This document shows, piece by piece, positions 34,593 through 47,306 of a stretch of DNA of 64,000 nucleotides. The notes under the pieces are model-generated. The model did not search any database and was not told the origin of the DNA. It was given only the letters and a program-made list of their open reading frames with translations. The stretch's first letter is position 1. Every line of letters begins with the position of its first letter. Location: NCBI GenBank assembly GCA_902806575.1, contig CADCXD010000008.1, positions 1,116,001 through 1,180,000 of the forward strand, written 5' to 3'. Both the position numbers and the translations under genes were made by a program. This stretch comes from Jackrogersella multiformis (taxonomy: Eukaryota > Ascomycota > Sordariomycetes > Xylariales > Hypoxylaceae).

Positions 34593-35482
34593 TTTCCGCT
34601 GGCCGAGCCGAGCTGGGTAGGTGGTAGATAAACTGATGAATCGATGCAATTATGAATAGTTCAATGTTCAATGTTCCATTAAGTGCCCAAGTGAAGTATG
34701 TATAAAAGCATCGCCAAGTTAGCCCTTTTTCTTTTTCTTTTCTGGTTACCGTTTTGCTCGCCGTGATGACAAGTCAGGTTTTCGATTTTGGGAAAATCCT
34801 TCTACATGAGCATGCTAATCCTGGCTTCTGAAAGTATTTCCAATCACTCGCGTCTGTAATTAGTCCTACGCCAGTCTATTTTCAATTTCGTAAGTATAGA
34901 TGATGGCGCCTCTTCACATTATAAAGGAAACCGGTCGTAGTTTGGTGTTGGGCCCGCCAGCTCGGGCAGTACGTCAAGTGAGGCGGACCAATCGCCATCC
35001 GTGCCTTGGTGTGTAGAACTAGAGATTGAGGTAAGGTACCTGGTATAGATATAGGTATGGGTATGGGAATAGGCAATAGATTCAACTTCCTTCTATACGC
35101 GATACAGGAAAGTCGGATAGACGCATATTCTAGATTATCTGGTATATGTTTATGAGAATATTCAAGTACGTACCTTCCTAGGGTACCTACATACATGGTA
35201 GTACCTACATTTCCCTTTCCTCCAGGTACCTTACCCTAGGTACCTAGGTAAGCAGGCAGTTACAATGAATACCTAGTACCTATGATGCGATAGTCTCCTA
35301 ATTAAATAGACCTAATCGAAGACCCCTCTCCTCCCTCCCTAACTATTACAACAGCATCATATTTCCATCTCTTCATCTTTTATTCCTAAACCCTCAACTA
35401 CCACACTCCGTCCCAATCCACCTACAATATCCTATCTACCTCATATCCATATCCATCAAATCAACCATATAAAAATTATAAA
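34593..35482. other. Intergenic with dense palindromic words
   Basis: Contains overlapping CCTAGGTACC words at about 35180-35250 and a long pyrimidine-rich leader just before the next gene (about 35325-35470). No gene seen. Confidence 0.5.
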
Positions 35483-35772
35483 ATGGCCGACAAAAAGCCG
35501 CAGGACAAAGTCGTATCAGACTCCGGGGAAGAAGCCAAGAACGCGGGCTCGGGCGATAATAAGAAGACGGGGGATGCCGCCGCCGCCGATGCGGACTCTA
35601 CCACTCAACAATCGAGACCGCGTAATCAGTTGCCCACGCACTACAAGGGCATGCCAAACCAATGGGAGAAGAATCGAAGTACGTTCCATGAAAAAAAGGA
35701 GCCAGTTGCACTCACAGGCCTTGATCTCCAAGACCGACTAACCAGGTAGCAGTCCCTAAGAAAGACGCTTGA
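35483..35772 (+). CDS. Small disordered charged protein, 72 residues
   Basis: Exon 1 35483..35678 (GTACGT donor) joins 35750..35772 through a 71-nt intron with a CTAAC branch site 7 nt before its TAG acceptor. The protein is Lys/Asp/Ala-rich with a Gln-Ser-Arg-Pro linker and ends after LPTHYKGMPNQWEKNRTVPKKDA. Reading straight through would instead give an 88-residue product, but the splice signals favour the short form. The pyrimidine-rich leader and compact size suggest an expressed small protein. The family is not recognised. Confidence 0.55.
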
Positions 35773-36712
35773 GAAGTACACTTTTCCTTTTCTTACTTAC
35801 CGGGACGTATGACGACGGCATTTCGAATGAATCCCCCCCCCAAGAATCAGCTGAAAGCGGGGCTTGCATCAGCATTAGCAGCGAGGCGAGGGGCCGACAA
35901 TGGGATGTATTAGAATTAATATAACAAAACCTCATACTAGGACTAGGTATTCCTTAACCACCGAACCATCAGAGTCGATGTACAGAAAGAAGCGCTACGT
36001 GAGCCAAAGAATCTCGTCGCCGGCAGTGATTCCAAGACATGAGGTATCCAGCTAGCTGCGGCCGCATTATCAACAGTCTTAAACCCTTCGCTCGATATTT
36101 CTGATGTTTAAAGCTGAACTTGCAATTCTGAGCGGAGTCATCCGGCCACTCCCTTAAGCGTAAATGAGTAAGTCGTGAGAAGTTGAAGAAGAAAAGAAGA
36201 AAAGAAGAAAAATAGTGAATCTTGACTTCGTACCTTGATCAAAGAAGTCGAGGATACTAGAACCATCATCACTCTACTGATAAAGTGCTTTTCTCTATTA
36301 TAAAAGCCTCAACCCTCGTAATATGAAGCCGTTCTAGTGTATACGGAGTATCTCGTGAGGCGGGTCCCACCTCATGATTTTCGAGCAACTGCCGACTTAC
36401 AGTGACATGATCCACAGGCTATAGTGGGCTACAGTGGCATGTCCCCGCACCGCACCCTTCCTTCGCTCGCTGCCACCGCCGCCGAATAGGGAGCGCATCG
36501 ATACAAGCCACAAAGTCTTGGTTGTACACCTAGGTAGTATAGGTATATGAGGTATATATATTTCTATTCCCATGGCTAATGGAATTTAGGTGTTTGATAC
36601 CTCAATATCATTAAACAATTAAATAAGCCAAACTTCAAAGACTTTTTAACTGGACTACCTCTATTAACTTACTCCTATCTTGCTTACCCCTGACTTACAC
36701 CCCACCCCCACT
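35773..36712. other. Intergenic, nothing recognised
   Basis: Includes an (AAGAA)n purine-rich tract at about 36190-36210 and a CCTAGGTA word near 36529. The end should contain the SDR promoter. Confidence 0.5.
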
Positions 36713-37716
36713 ATGAACGGCACATCCAAACACCTCAGCGTCGTCGTGACGGGCGGCGCCAGCGGGCTCGGTCTCACCATGGCGGAGCACTTCGCCTCGC
36801 AGGGGCACGCCGTCGCCATCTTCGACGTCAACACGCAGGCGGGGCACGCGGCGGCGGCCGAGCTGGCGGCGAAGCACCCCGAGGCCGCGGTGACCTTCAA
36901 GTTCTGCAACGTCACGTCGTGGGACAGCCAGGCCACGGCCTTCCGGGAGGTCGGCCGCGTCGACGTCGTCATGGCCAACGCCGGCATCTCCGAGCAGGGC
37001 GCCAGCAGCCTGACCCTCGTCGACGAGGACGAGCCCTCGCAGCCGCGGCTGCGGGCCCTCGACGTCAACCTGACCGGCGTCATATACAGTGAGTTCTCGC
37101 CGTCTGGTTTCCGTATCATTGGTTCGCGCAGCCTTTTTTGCTAATCGTATGCCGCAGCCGTCAAACTCGCCACGCACTACATCAAGAAGAACACGCCGGA
37201 TCCCGTAACAGGATCGCGGGGGTGCATCATATGCACATCTTCAAACGCGGGCATCTACCCGTTCCCCGTAGCGCCCGTATACTCCGCTTCGAAGGCCGGC
37301 GTCATCGGGCTCGTCCGCTCGCTGGACCGGGTTCTCGATAAATATCACATCCAGATCAACGCTCTAGCACCCGCAGTACTAGGTATGTAGTCCCCCTATC
37401 CCCATCTATTCTTCCATCCGCCTCCCCTTTTTCTCCGCTAGATTCTGCACACGCCATCAGACCCTCGCCGAACATAACTAACGAGAAGACAACAGAGACC
37501 AGCCTGGCCCCGTCTAAAGCTCTATTCGAAGAGATGATAATAACGCCGCACTCGACGCTAGTCAAGGCCATCGCGCAGCTAATCGGGGACCCCAAGATCA
37601 GCGGGACGGTGGCCGAGGTCCACGGCGACCAGGTCACGCTCCGGGCGCACCACGACTACGTGGACGACGACACAAAAGCCAACCTGGAGACATTTTGGAA
37701 GCTCGGGTTTGCTTGA
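36713..37716 (+). CDS. Short-chain dehydrogenase/reductase (15-PGDH-like)
   Basis: Three exons, 36713..37088, 37158..37382 and 37496..37716, all phase 1, encode 273 residues. Classical SDR motifs are present: cofactor loop TGGASGLG (residues 13-20), Asp38 after strand 2 (IFDVN) favouring NAD(H), NAG (89-91), a serine-containing CTSS segment (151-154), and YSASK with Tyr167 and Lys171. The protein is soluble with no signal peptide. The layout resembles fungal 15-hydroxyprostaglandin dehydrogenase-like enzymes acting on hydroxyl groups of lipids or secondary alcohols. The actual substrate is not predictable. Strong GC-rich codon bias contrasts with the AT-rich flanks. Confidence 0.92.
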
Positions 37717-39056
37717 GCTAGACCGTTTATTTTTATTCTTCCTTCTTTTTTCATTTTTCATTCTGGTTATTTCCCGGGCTTGTTCTAGATGGGATGTCCG
37801 CCGGTACGGACTTAGACGGGGTACATTGTGGAATTAGTAGCAGCGCTTCGGAATGGAGGAGTGTGCTTGCTACCTAGGGAGGGAGGGGGACTACTGTGTA
37901 TAGATAGGTACTTGATAAGGCACGCGGTCGGGTGGGAATAATAAACTCCACGAGATGCCGGTTGGTGGATCTTACTAAACTTCCAAACATCCTGTTGCAA
38001 TTAGACAGGCCAGATTGCGCGCTTCTTGTATTATTCAGGGGCAGTGTTAGCGCCCACTGAATTTGCAGCGTAGACATATCCCCATGAAAAGGGGCAAGAA
38101 CACCACCGATATGATTAGCTTCTCTGTCTGTCGACCCAATCCTATTCAATTGTCTAAAGAACTTAGGTTCACGGAAAGATGTACCGCTCCGCTCCAGGTC
38201 TAGCTCAAGGACAAGCGCACAGTCCGGACGCCTCCCAGCCCGGGCTCAAACTCTCTACGCCTCTTCGCCTGCCGCTTAGTAGCAGAAGCTTAACGCCGTG
38301 TTTGCGGCCGGATCGCCGCCCACAAACAAGCTCCGGGCCGGCGTGCAAGTCTAAATTTGTGACAAGGCGCCAAGGGCTTGACAAGTGCTGTTTCCGCGGC
38401 GCGGGGGCTGGGCTCGAGGATATAAAACTTGCGGTGCCTAGCATGATATCATCACGGCTGAATAATTTCCATCCCATCGCGGCAGGTTTGTGTTTGTTTG
38501 TCCTTGCCAGTGGATGAATGAGCCACTGGTCCAGCATATACTACGCATATCTACCTACCTTGTGTGTGGCTCCAGATCACGAGTCCCTGTTCGGAGCGTA
38601 CCATTCCATACCTAGGTACTCACAGCCTCGAAACAAGGATGAATCGTGCTTGAAGATTTCTAGCAAACAGTCGATCTCTCGCTATTGTGTCTAGATACTA
38701 ATCGTAGGACCGATTTCGACGACTTCCAAGTCCTCTAATGACAAATCTCTGTCTTGACTTTGCACCTGTCACTCCTTATTCCTACTAACTACCTGCCCAG
38801 GTAAACTAGAGAAACACAAGAGGCTCTTAATTCTCCTTGCTTGAAACTTATTCATATATATGGGCTCTGAAATAAAACCGCACTGGAGGGACATGAAGAA
38901 GGGTATCAATGTACTTACCTCTCATTGATTTATCAGACTGTCTAGCATATGGTAGCTCTTCATAGAGTTACTCACTAGCACCCGCCTAAGAAAAGAAAGA
39001 AGAACAGGCGTGGCGCCGGAATTTCCACCGGGAATCCACTACTCCGTGCCTCCAAT
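37717..39056. other. Intergenic, nothing recognised
   Basis: About 1.3 kb. A 112-codon frame at 38179-38517 has no protein-like pattern. A CCTAGGTA word lies near 38610. Confidence 0.45.
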
Positions 39057-40304
39057 ATGTCCCAACCTTCCTGGAATCGTCGCCAGCCCAGATATACATG
39101 GGGATCCCATTCGAGGCGACTGGGGTGGGCATGGGGAGACACCATGATGCCGGGGACGCAGGGCAGACTTGCTGAGGACGAGCAAGTACTGCAGCGCGAC
39201 TTGGGGGACAAAGAGGAGATTACGAGCCAGCTTGATAATCTTCACATTGTCGTGACGGCACCGTTTCCGCAGAGTCGTACACCTGAGCCCGATGTCGAGG
39301 AAGACGGTGCCAGGATTGAGGCTCGTGACAATGAGCCCCTTGTAACCGAGAATGAAAGCATCGGTTCAAAAGCGATTGAAAACGATGTTATCGTGCCCTC
39401 GATAGCGGGTGAGAACCAGGTAGTTCTTGATCCGAGCAAGAGCCAAGGAACTTTTGTTTTGGGTGGGAGCAAAGATGAAGAAATGGTTCAAGCTCATAGC
39501 CACAACAACCAGCAGGAATTGCCCAAGACTTGGGAAAAGAACACCACTATAAACGAAAACCAGATGTCTTCGGCTCAGAGGGAGAGTAACTCCGGAGGGG
39601 AAGTGATTCCACCTGAGGACGACAGCAATCATGAAGATGCAGAGCATTTAATCTCACCATCTCCACAACATCACATCTCTCCAGTGCATCCACTGCCTCA
39701 ACCACTGCCTCCTTCCCCGCCTTCTCCTCCACCATCAGCTTCGCCCCCTCCCAATGCTAGCACCACGCCGTCGCAAAACACTCGAAGTATCCTCTCATAC
39801 TTCGGCCCGCACCGCCGAGCTGTGAGCGAGCCTCTAGTAATTAACGACGAGTGGCGCGAGTTCCTCTGGGAGAACGATCGCCCGGACATCCTCATATTCG
39901 ACCCCGACATCTGGGCGCCACACAACCCGGACAGCTTCCATCCGCCCGGCCTAGACAGCGGCGTCTTACGCATCCGAGCACACGGCGAGCACACGGCGCT
40001 ACGCCCAGAGCGCAGACAACTGATCACGCCAGAGATATTCCCTTGGTGGTACCGCATCTATACCGACTGGTTGTTTGGTATAGGTTCTGCCGAGTTGACG
40101 ATCGCCGACCTTTTCGACCCGATCTCTCCTATACGCACCGAATGGATGCTCGGAGTCGATGAGGACGAAAGAGATGACGAAAGTGATGAGGACGAAAGTG
40201 ACGAAGACATTCCGGCGGAGGACCCGGCCAACTATCCTCCAAGTCATATGTGGAGCTATCCTTGCCACGGCGACGATCCCTGGTGGCCGCTCTCGCGGGA
40301 CTAA
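39057..40304 (+). CDS. Hypothetical acidic, proline-rich protein, 415 residues
   Basis: Single exon. Residues 1-200 are polar and largely disordered. Residues ~205-240 form a Pro/Ser-rich linker (repeated PPSPPSPPPSASPPP). Residues ~245-375 look folded, with many aromatic residues (EWREFLWENDRPDILIFDPDIW, FPWWYRIYTDWLFGIG). The tail is strongly acidic (DEDERDDESDEDESDED), followed by a Trp-rich end. No known domain was identified. The folded block with repeated W/F/D residues could be a protein-interaction module; this is inference only. Confidence 0.65.
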   Translation: MSQPSWNRRQPRYTWGSHSRRLGWAWGDTMMPGTQGRLAEDEQVLQRDLGDKEEITSQLDNLHIVVTAPFPQSRTPEPDVEEDGARIEARDNEPLVTENESIGSKAIENDVIVPSIAGENQVVLDPSKSQGTFVLGGSKDEEMVQAHSHNNQQELPKTWEKNTTINENQMSSAQRESNSGGEVIPPEDDSNHEDAEHLISPSPQHHISPVHPLPQPLPPSPPSPPPSASPPPNASTTPSQNTRSILSYFGPHRRAVSEPLVINDEWREFLWENDRPDILIFDPDIWAPHNPDSFHPPGLDSGVLRIRAHGEHTALRPERRQLITPEIFPWWYRIYTDWLFGIGSAELTIADLFDPISPIRTEWMLGVDEDERDDESDEDESDEDIPAEDPANYPPSHMWSYPCHGDDPWWPLSRD

Positions 40305-43300
40305 ATGGTGCTCATGACAATAGAGCAAGTTCTTCATGTAGGTCGATTTCCACTAGGGGTGGAGGATCATTGGATATTTCGAGAGAAGATTGCACTAGCT
40401 AATAAAGACGGATCAGCAGTTTTTCCCGACATATCATCGACATTTTCGAGGTTAGCCAAGGCAAGGTATGGACTAGCTTGCAGTTTTTCAGTCGATCCTA
40501 GATCAGACGGGCCCAGATAGGACTAGGACTAAGGAGCTGAGAGAATGTACTTAAGATATCATCGAGCCTTCCAGTGCGTTGTATTTGTCAAGCATCCTAT
40601 CTCGAGGGAGTTTGGCTAGAGGAAGAATTGCAGAATCCCTCACATAATCTATTCCTGATCGTGTACGTGAGGTGCCTTAACTTTAAGAGCCAACAACGTG
40701 GGACATACTCGTAATAGGTTGTGAAGCAATGGGGTCGAGCGGCTCAGGTCTGACGCTGACTGCAACATGATCAACATCGTTACTAATACCACTGATGTCG
40801 CCTCCCACGACGGAGCGGAGGGTACAAAGTCTGTGTCGATAAATACCATTAACCACAGTTCACGAATTCTCGAGAACAAGCTGTGGGTGACACTGACTGA
40901 CACAATGCACATGCCAGGGTTGATGGTGGCCAGCATGCAGACTCTTTGCACTGCCTCTTCACTCCAATTCTAAAAACGGTACGGAATATAAGCACACTGG
41001 CACACCCAATGCTGAGGACTCCTTTACAGCGAAGGTCTGTCTCGAATCTCGATCATCAAAAGCAGGATGAATGAGGCATAGTGGCGAAAGCTACAGACGA
41101 ATAAGAAAGGTGGGGATGTAATAAAGTCCGGGGATAATCTGGGGGGAAACCTGGGGTAGGATTAGTCCAGATTGAAGAGGAAGGTTGTCATGTGATTTGT
41201 GAGGGGAAAGGAGGAGGGCGAACATGCCATTCAAAGGGAGACAGGTTTCAACAAACCATTATTTCCCCTTGCAACTCTTATTTTGACTTCATTTCAGCTG
41301 TCAGCCGTAATGTTTGTTCCTCATTCATATTCCTTCTTCTTTTCGCATCCCAAGGACTCGAGAAAGTCAAGGGGCATCTCTTAGGGCGAGCCGTCAATGT
41401 TCAAGGCCAACGACCCAGTGAGGCAGTAATTCATAATATCACTGCCTCCCTTCAAGACAGACTATCTTACACACTTGTGTTCCAAGACGCGGTATTTCTT
41501 TCTTTCTGGCTTAGAGCCTATTTTCGAGCTCGAGGACATGTCCTTGGTTCGTATAAAACGAGCACGGTTTGCAAAGAATTGCAGCTCAAACCTGAGAATT
41601 ATCAGGGAATAACCTAGTCAAGTGGCTCTCATGAGGGTCTTTAGCAGAGTAGGGGATCAAGCGGTTCTTTCCGTGGTGGTCGTTTCGATGCTACGAGCTC
41701 GCGGAATTCGGCCAGCAGCAGCGTATCATTCTCGGGTCAGGGCAATTCACAACAAGCCTCCAGAGCCAAGTATGATATTACCATTCAAGATGGCCTGGTT
41801 AACGGGGGAAATGCCCCGAAACCGGGACGCCAATGATACACTTGGTATTCTCGAGATTCAACTGCGCTTTCTTGGTATTGCCTCCAGGGCAACTTTGGAA
41901 CAGCAACCGTCACGATGTCCATCTTCCGAAGGTGGAGTTCTCGGAGTGCGGCCGGTCGACAAATATAGGTGTAACTGCCAAATGGATATAGCGGCCGAGT
42001 TGCTTGGGTTAGGACTTCATGGATATTGTTACAACGCAACTTGAGGGTTTTAGATGGTGGTCTAGAAGATGGCCCAACATGGAGCAACCAATCGGGCAGC
42101 AAGTCGACTCCATCATCGTAACAGAGAACCGGCCCTCTCTGTACTCAAATATATCTCCTGCGATATTGTCTAGCTTAGTTCCTAGATGTTGTATAGGACT
42201 TGGATGGTGTGCCCCTAGGTCCCTATGACCCATACCAGACTATCGTCGGTCGATTTCCTGTCAAAAACATATCTGAATATAGGCCGCGAGCAGCTACGCG
42301 CATCAAGGATCGAAATCTTCTCGCTCTTGTTGTCGTCGGTGGACAATACGATCATGTCTCGTCTTGCCACTAACACCCATTAATCGAATGAAGTCGACGT
42401 CGTCGGTAAAACCAGGATCATACGAAAGAAAGACTTGTTGATTTCCAGTCATGTCGTCTGTTGTCTTATTAGCTCTGTCCGAGCCTCTTCATCCTTTAAA
42501 CTGTTCGAGAGACTGTTCCGCGGTCTCATCCGACATCTTATCCCTCCTCCTAGTGGATATGACGAGTGCTTCTGGTCATTGAAGTCGTGTACAACAGTTT
42601 GATCTCGTCAGAGACTATCAGATATGTGTGGCTGGTCACGATGTCGCCACCATCAAGGATTGTCGAAATCCAGCGGATAGGAATAATAAGTGATGATTTT
42701 ATTAAAAGAGTGTGGTCTGTACTAAGTATGTGAACGAGCTAACATCATATACTTGGCTCTCATCAAGGGATAACCCTACTGCCTGACCAGTTCGCAGTTA
42801 CACTCAAAGTTATTTTCAAACTCTAAGTCTAACCTGGCCGGCCCAGGGTTCTTATTAATCTATCAATCTGACCTCATGCGCTCTATCTAGGCACCTACCC
42901 GAAGCAGCTAGTCAGATTAGATCTATTTTATCTCTCCCCTCAATCTCCTCTCCCCCAGCCTCCGGACCGGACAAGTGAACTAGCTGGGATCGACCCCTTT
43001 TTATTCTCCATAAAGGGCCCACACGCTACCCAATTTCTTCTTGTAATTGGTAGCTTACTGGAGACATGGAGATGTGGTGGGGTCTTGTTCAAGGGAGGAG
43101 CAAGATAGAAATCCACCAAGTGGGCCTGGTGGGCCTAGTCGAACTATGTGCTGCACAAATTCCATAAGTTGTGCAGCAACAGTCCAGGGTAGCCTGTCCT
43201 TTGATCTGACGGCTGCTACTTCGTGAGGAGTACACTAACTATCGCGGCAAATTTTGGTGGGTTCCAAGGTTACCTTCCTACCTCCTAAGCGGGAAAACCG

Positions 43301-43841
43301 CGCAAGTCACGGGGTTGGTCAAGTGATCTAGGGCCCGCACCGGCCGTATCTATGTATCTATCATGATACCCAAGTGCACGATAGTTACAATGGATTGGTG
43401 AGTAGAATTTCTGAGATCCTAGTTTACAGAATGAAGAGCTCGATTTAGTTCATCTGCTCAGTTCATCGTATACGCGTGGAAACAAAAAAGGAAAAAGGAA
43501 GCCTCGGTTTGGTTCGGTTGGGTTTCGTGGTGGTGAAGATGGTGTTTTGTTATTTTACAGATGCCATCCGGAGAGTTGGCTTTGATTTTTTCTCCCATCT
43601 TTACATGCCTGAATGCAATGCGATGCCTCCCCCCTTCAAGGTTTTTACCCCTTCTATCCACGGGAGTCGAATGACCTCTATTACTCTAATGCTGGTTCTC
43701 CTATTGAACACGGTGAAAGGCGTGGCACCATCGATCATCGATGTTGTGCAATCCTTCACACTCCCGATTTGCTCTTTCACTTTCACACTTTCCAGATCGT
43801 AGTGTGAATCCCAGCCTCCGTAAGTATGGAGGTTAAGTTGC
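40305..43841. other. Long gene-poor stretch with a perfect hairpin
   Basis: About 3.5 kb without a supportable gene. Adjacent plus-strand frames at 41192-41617 and 41622-42044 carry no recognisable domain and no splice-consistent partner. A perfect 10-bp inverted repeat lies at 43149-43178. The sequence is not AT-skewed like the RIP element. Confidence 0.45.
43149..43178. repeat. Perfect 10-bp inverted repeat (hairpin)
   Basis: TGCTGCACAA and TTGTGCAGCA are separated by 10 bases. It is not followed by a T-run and lies in gene-poor DNA, so it is reported as a structure without an assigned role. Confidence 0.8.
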
Positions 43842-44515
43842 TTAAGTCTGTGCGTCAAAGGGTTAGCGCCTGTTCGGTAGAAATTTTTCATGTTTGCGGG
43901 ATTTTCGGAATGGCACTTACGAACTTGGCCATGAGGGCAACCATGAGATCGAAAAGACCGATGGCCTCGACGAAGGCAAAGCCCAGAATGGCGTACGAGA
44001 ACAGCTGTCCACGGAGGGCAGGGTTGCGGGCAACACCGTTGAGGAGAGCAGCGAAGACGAGACCGATACCGATACCAGCACCGGTCAGACCGATAGCAGC
44101 TGCACCCATACCCAAGTTCTTCGAAACCTCAACCATGGCCTGGGCGATCTCTGAGGAGTACGCTCGGCGGGGGGTCTGGAATGCCAGGCGGGTAGTGTTG
44201 CTCAGGATCTTCGATGCCTGTTGGCGCTTGATGGTCTGGAAGGGACTGGCATTGCCTGAAGTCGGGACGTGTCAGCTGGCGCACAACTTTGAAAATTTAA
44301 ATTATTTTATTTACGCCGAGGTTATTGAGGATTGAGGTCACAATTGACATCATTGAGATTCATGATAGAGATCAATGGGATGAATCGGGAGATGGAAACA
44401 TACTGATGGTTCGCTTGGCAGCGATGCTGGTCAATTGAGCTCGCATGGCAGGTCGAGCGACCTTGGTACCCATGGACGAGGCAAGTCTGGAGGCGACAAC
44501 ACGAGCGGAGGCCAT
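43842..44515 (-). CDS. ATP9: Mitochondrial ATP synthase subunit c (subunit 9), nuclear-encoded precursor
   Basis: Three exons, 44515..44404, 44255..43921 and 43847..43842, encode 150 residues. Residues 1-~68 are an Arg/Ser-rich, acid-free mitochondrial presequence ending at TPRRAYSS. The mature part is the two-helix c-subunit: helix 1 is Gly-rich (AAIGLTGAGIGIG), the polar loop is ARNPALRGQ, and helix 2 carries the proton-carrying Glu134 in GFAFVEAIGLF. It forms the c-ring of the F1Fo synthase in the inner membrane. The last exon supplies only Thr150 and the stop. Donor GTAAGT, branch GCTAAC and acceptor GCACAG support it, and the resulting MAKFT end is the usual one for fungal subunit 9. Length is close to the ~147 residues known from Neurospora. 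Confidence 0.97.
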
Positions 44516-47306
44516 TGTGATTGATGTGGATGTGATGGAGGGGAGAGGTGTCGATTGAAAAGACAAGATGGCTGATGAGAAAAAAAAAATATGGGAGAGC
44601 TGTTCAAAGTCGGGGAAGAATAAAATCAAGCTTGCTGACTGGGTGTGTGTGGGAAGGAAGAAAAGAAGGGAGAGCTTCGGAAGAATCGAGAGGAACAAAG
44701 TCGCTAGCAGGTTTGCCAGGTACCTAGGTAGGGGACAAAGGGCAATCACCTGGCAGGTCAGTATGGCGTCGGTCCTTGGGAAGTAGGTTTCTTACGGTTC
44801 TTGGGTGGGAGACGGAGAGACCAAAGCATAGACCAACAACTTCGAAACCCACAGGGTGATGGATGGCCATTGGAGCGCTAGGCCCAATAGTGATCAAAAT
44901 TTTTACTACGTAGTGGAGGATACCCAAACAGGACAAGGCTGACGATAATTTTTAACGGTTTAGTAAAACAAAATACCGTCTTCGGGGAATACCGGGTCTT
45001 CCCATAGCAGCATACAGAGCATTCTTATTTTTTATTTTTTATTTTTTTAGAAGACCTTATGAGGCTTTTTTCATCACAATCTTGGCAAAGGTTCATGATC
45101 TATAAATTCCGTTAAAATTCACACACATAACGTAAATGTGAATTGTTGTATCTTGACATTTATTTGTATAAATATATTTTAAAGAGAGTAACCATTGCTC
45201 TAATGAAAAAAAAAATTTGTCTTTTCCACACCTTTTTATATTAGGGTCTCAGCCCGTACTACGGACATCAGGAAAAGGAAAAGAAAAAGAATTCCCCCAA
45301 AATGGAATTAAGAATTAAAACAACCCCCACTAGTTGCCCCCACTAAAAGTCTTCGTCAACACTCACGAATTAGAGAAAACACGTGGGTGGAGCCCCGACG
45401 GCGCACAGCAAACAGGCAAGAGACGGAGCAGAGAAAGGATAAAAAGCGCGATGCACCCTCGGGATCCGGTGGGAAAGAGCTTCACATAAAAAGCTTTTAG
45501 CATTCGAATTTCCAGAGCACCTGCTGAGAAATTCCCTCAATGGATACTTCTTATTAAGTAGTGCCTACTAGTTAGGTACCTAAACTTAAGGAGCAGCCCG
45601 GTCCTTCAAGCTAGTGGAGGTTACCTACCCAGACCCTAAGCTCACCTAAGCAGGAACCCTAAGCAAGCTGGAGCACAGCATTGGAAAGCTCTACCACCTA
45701 GGTACCTAGGTACACTAAGCTCATCACTCCCACCCACCCGAAACGCGGCTGCACGAAAGGCAGGTCCCTGCCTCTTGTCTGGTTATCTGCCTTTTCCTCC
45801 GTGCAGCTCGGCTTCGATCTAACCTTTATTTTTGGCTACCGACCAATAGGAGTACGTCGACGGGTAGTATGATGTTTCCGATGATCACCGAAAAGGATTG
45901 ACTGGTTTTTTTTTCTCCCCTTTCCAATCATCATCCTTACAGCACACAATGCTTGCAGCTGCCCAATCTGCTAGTTTCCGTTGGGAATCTTCCAGGAGTC
46001 CGGGAATTGAGAAATATCTATGATGATGTGGGCGACGCGAAAACTTTTTCAGGCCAATGAGCTTCCCGAATGCTGTCACCGTCACCAATACTTCACCTGG
46101 ATTGCTTCTTTAAGCCTCATTGCCCTAGGACGAGATTTTGTATTTAAACCCCAAGAACTCTTTATTGTTGGAAACCGATATGTGTATCGTCTTCTATTGA
46201 CGTTACGATCAAACCTGGTTGTGTTCACCTGAAATTGGGCTAAAGAAAGTTCAATTCGTTGGGTTTTATCATCGATAGTGCATACCAAGCGGTGTGCACA
46301 TTCATCTCCAATGCTGAGGTGCTTCCAAGGTTCTCGAAGCGAGGAGACAATGCTATTATATTTTTCCCCTTTAGATCACGAGTCTCTACCCAGGTCCAAT
46401 GCGCTTATATTCGGGGTCAGAATATTCCGAAACGCTCTCGGAGTGGACATAAATAGAGGGGATCTCAGAACTTTGGAGTTTTATGACTTCACCGCTCAAA
46501 AGTAAAGTAAAGGTAGGTATAGTCATCACGTGATTGGAGCCCAAGTATACCGCCCCTACCTACCTAGGTACCTAGGTACCTTAGCAGCTTAGGTACCTAA
46601 CATGGTAGACTGACATGGTAGAATTACAAACAGTATTTTTGTACCCTACTAATAACCATTTCAATTCACGATTCAAGATGAACGGTTGATACTTCAGATT
46701 GCTAATGCTAATGTTGAATCAGGAATTAGTAATTACGATATTCTAACCAAAGTCTACACCCGCAGCCAGCTGTCAAGAAAACTCGAGTAAAGTTTAAAGT
46801 ACACTAGGGATTGTGTAGCCACATGTGGATAGATGTTAAAGTACATGGTACACGTATGAAAAGTCCCAGTGCCCCGCTTCGAAAGATTAGAAGCTTTGAC
46901 CAAGGTTCACATGAACCCAGTCACCGGTCCTGTTACACGTGTATCTACGTAGCTGGCGGTCCCTATTTTATACCTTCAACTCCAGTTTCACGATCTACAG
47001 TTTACAACAATAATATTTCCAATACCCGTCCCTAATACCAACTTTTAGGTTTCGGGAGCATCTTGCATCGTTTCGTGTTTCTTTTAACCAGTCTCGTTAT
47101 CACAATCCTCAACTCCCAATCTTCACAACTCGATCCAATTCACTTCTATTCTGTTATATTCTATCCTCCTATCTACCTAAGGTATTCTGCGTATATTCCA
47201 TTCTCATTCAAGTATTCCATACATTACATACTATATCATACCTCAACACCATACAGGATCATATATTACACTATCATACATTACATCACCTATTATCACC
47301 TCAGTT
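44516..47306. other. Long intergenic region
   Basis: About 2.8 kb with no supportable gene. Palindromic CCTAGGTACC words cluster at 44718, 45578, 45696-45712 and 46561-46580. An A/T-rich patch occupies about 45020-45240. The ~270 bases before 47307 are pyrimidine-rich and may be the leader of the next gene. Confidence 0.5.

Noticed and set aside
38179..38517. 112-codon ORF on plus and 110-codon ORF on minus
   Set aside because: Both strands are open over the same interval with no recognisable protein pattern or splice partners.
41192..42044. Two consecutive ~140-codon plus-strand ORFs
   Set aside because: No domain, no signal sequence, and no splice signals linking them; a competing minus-strand ORF overlaps.
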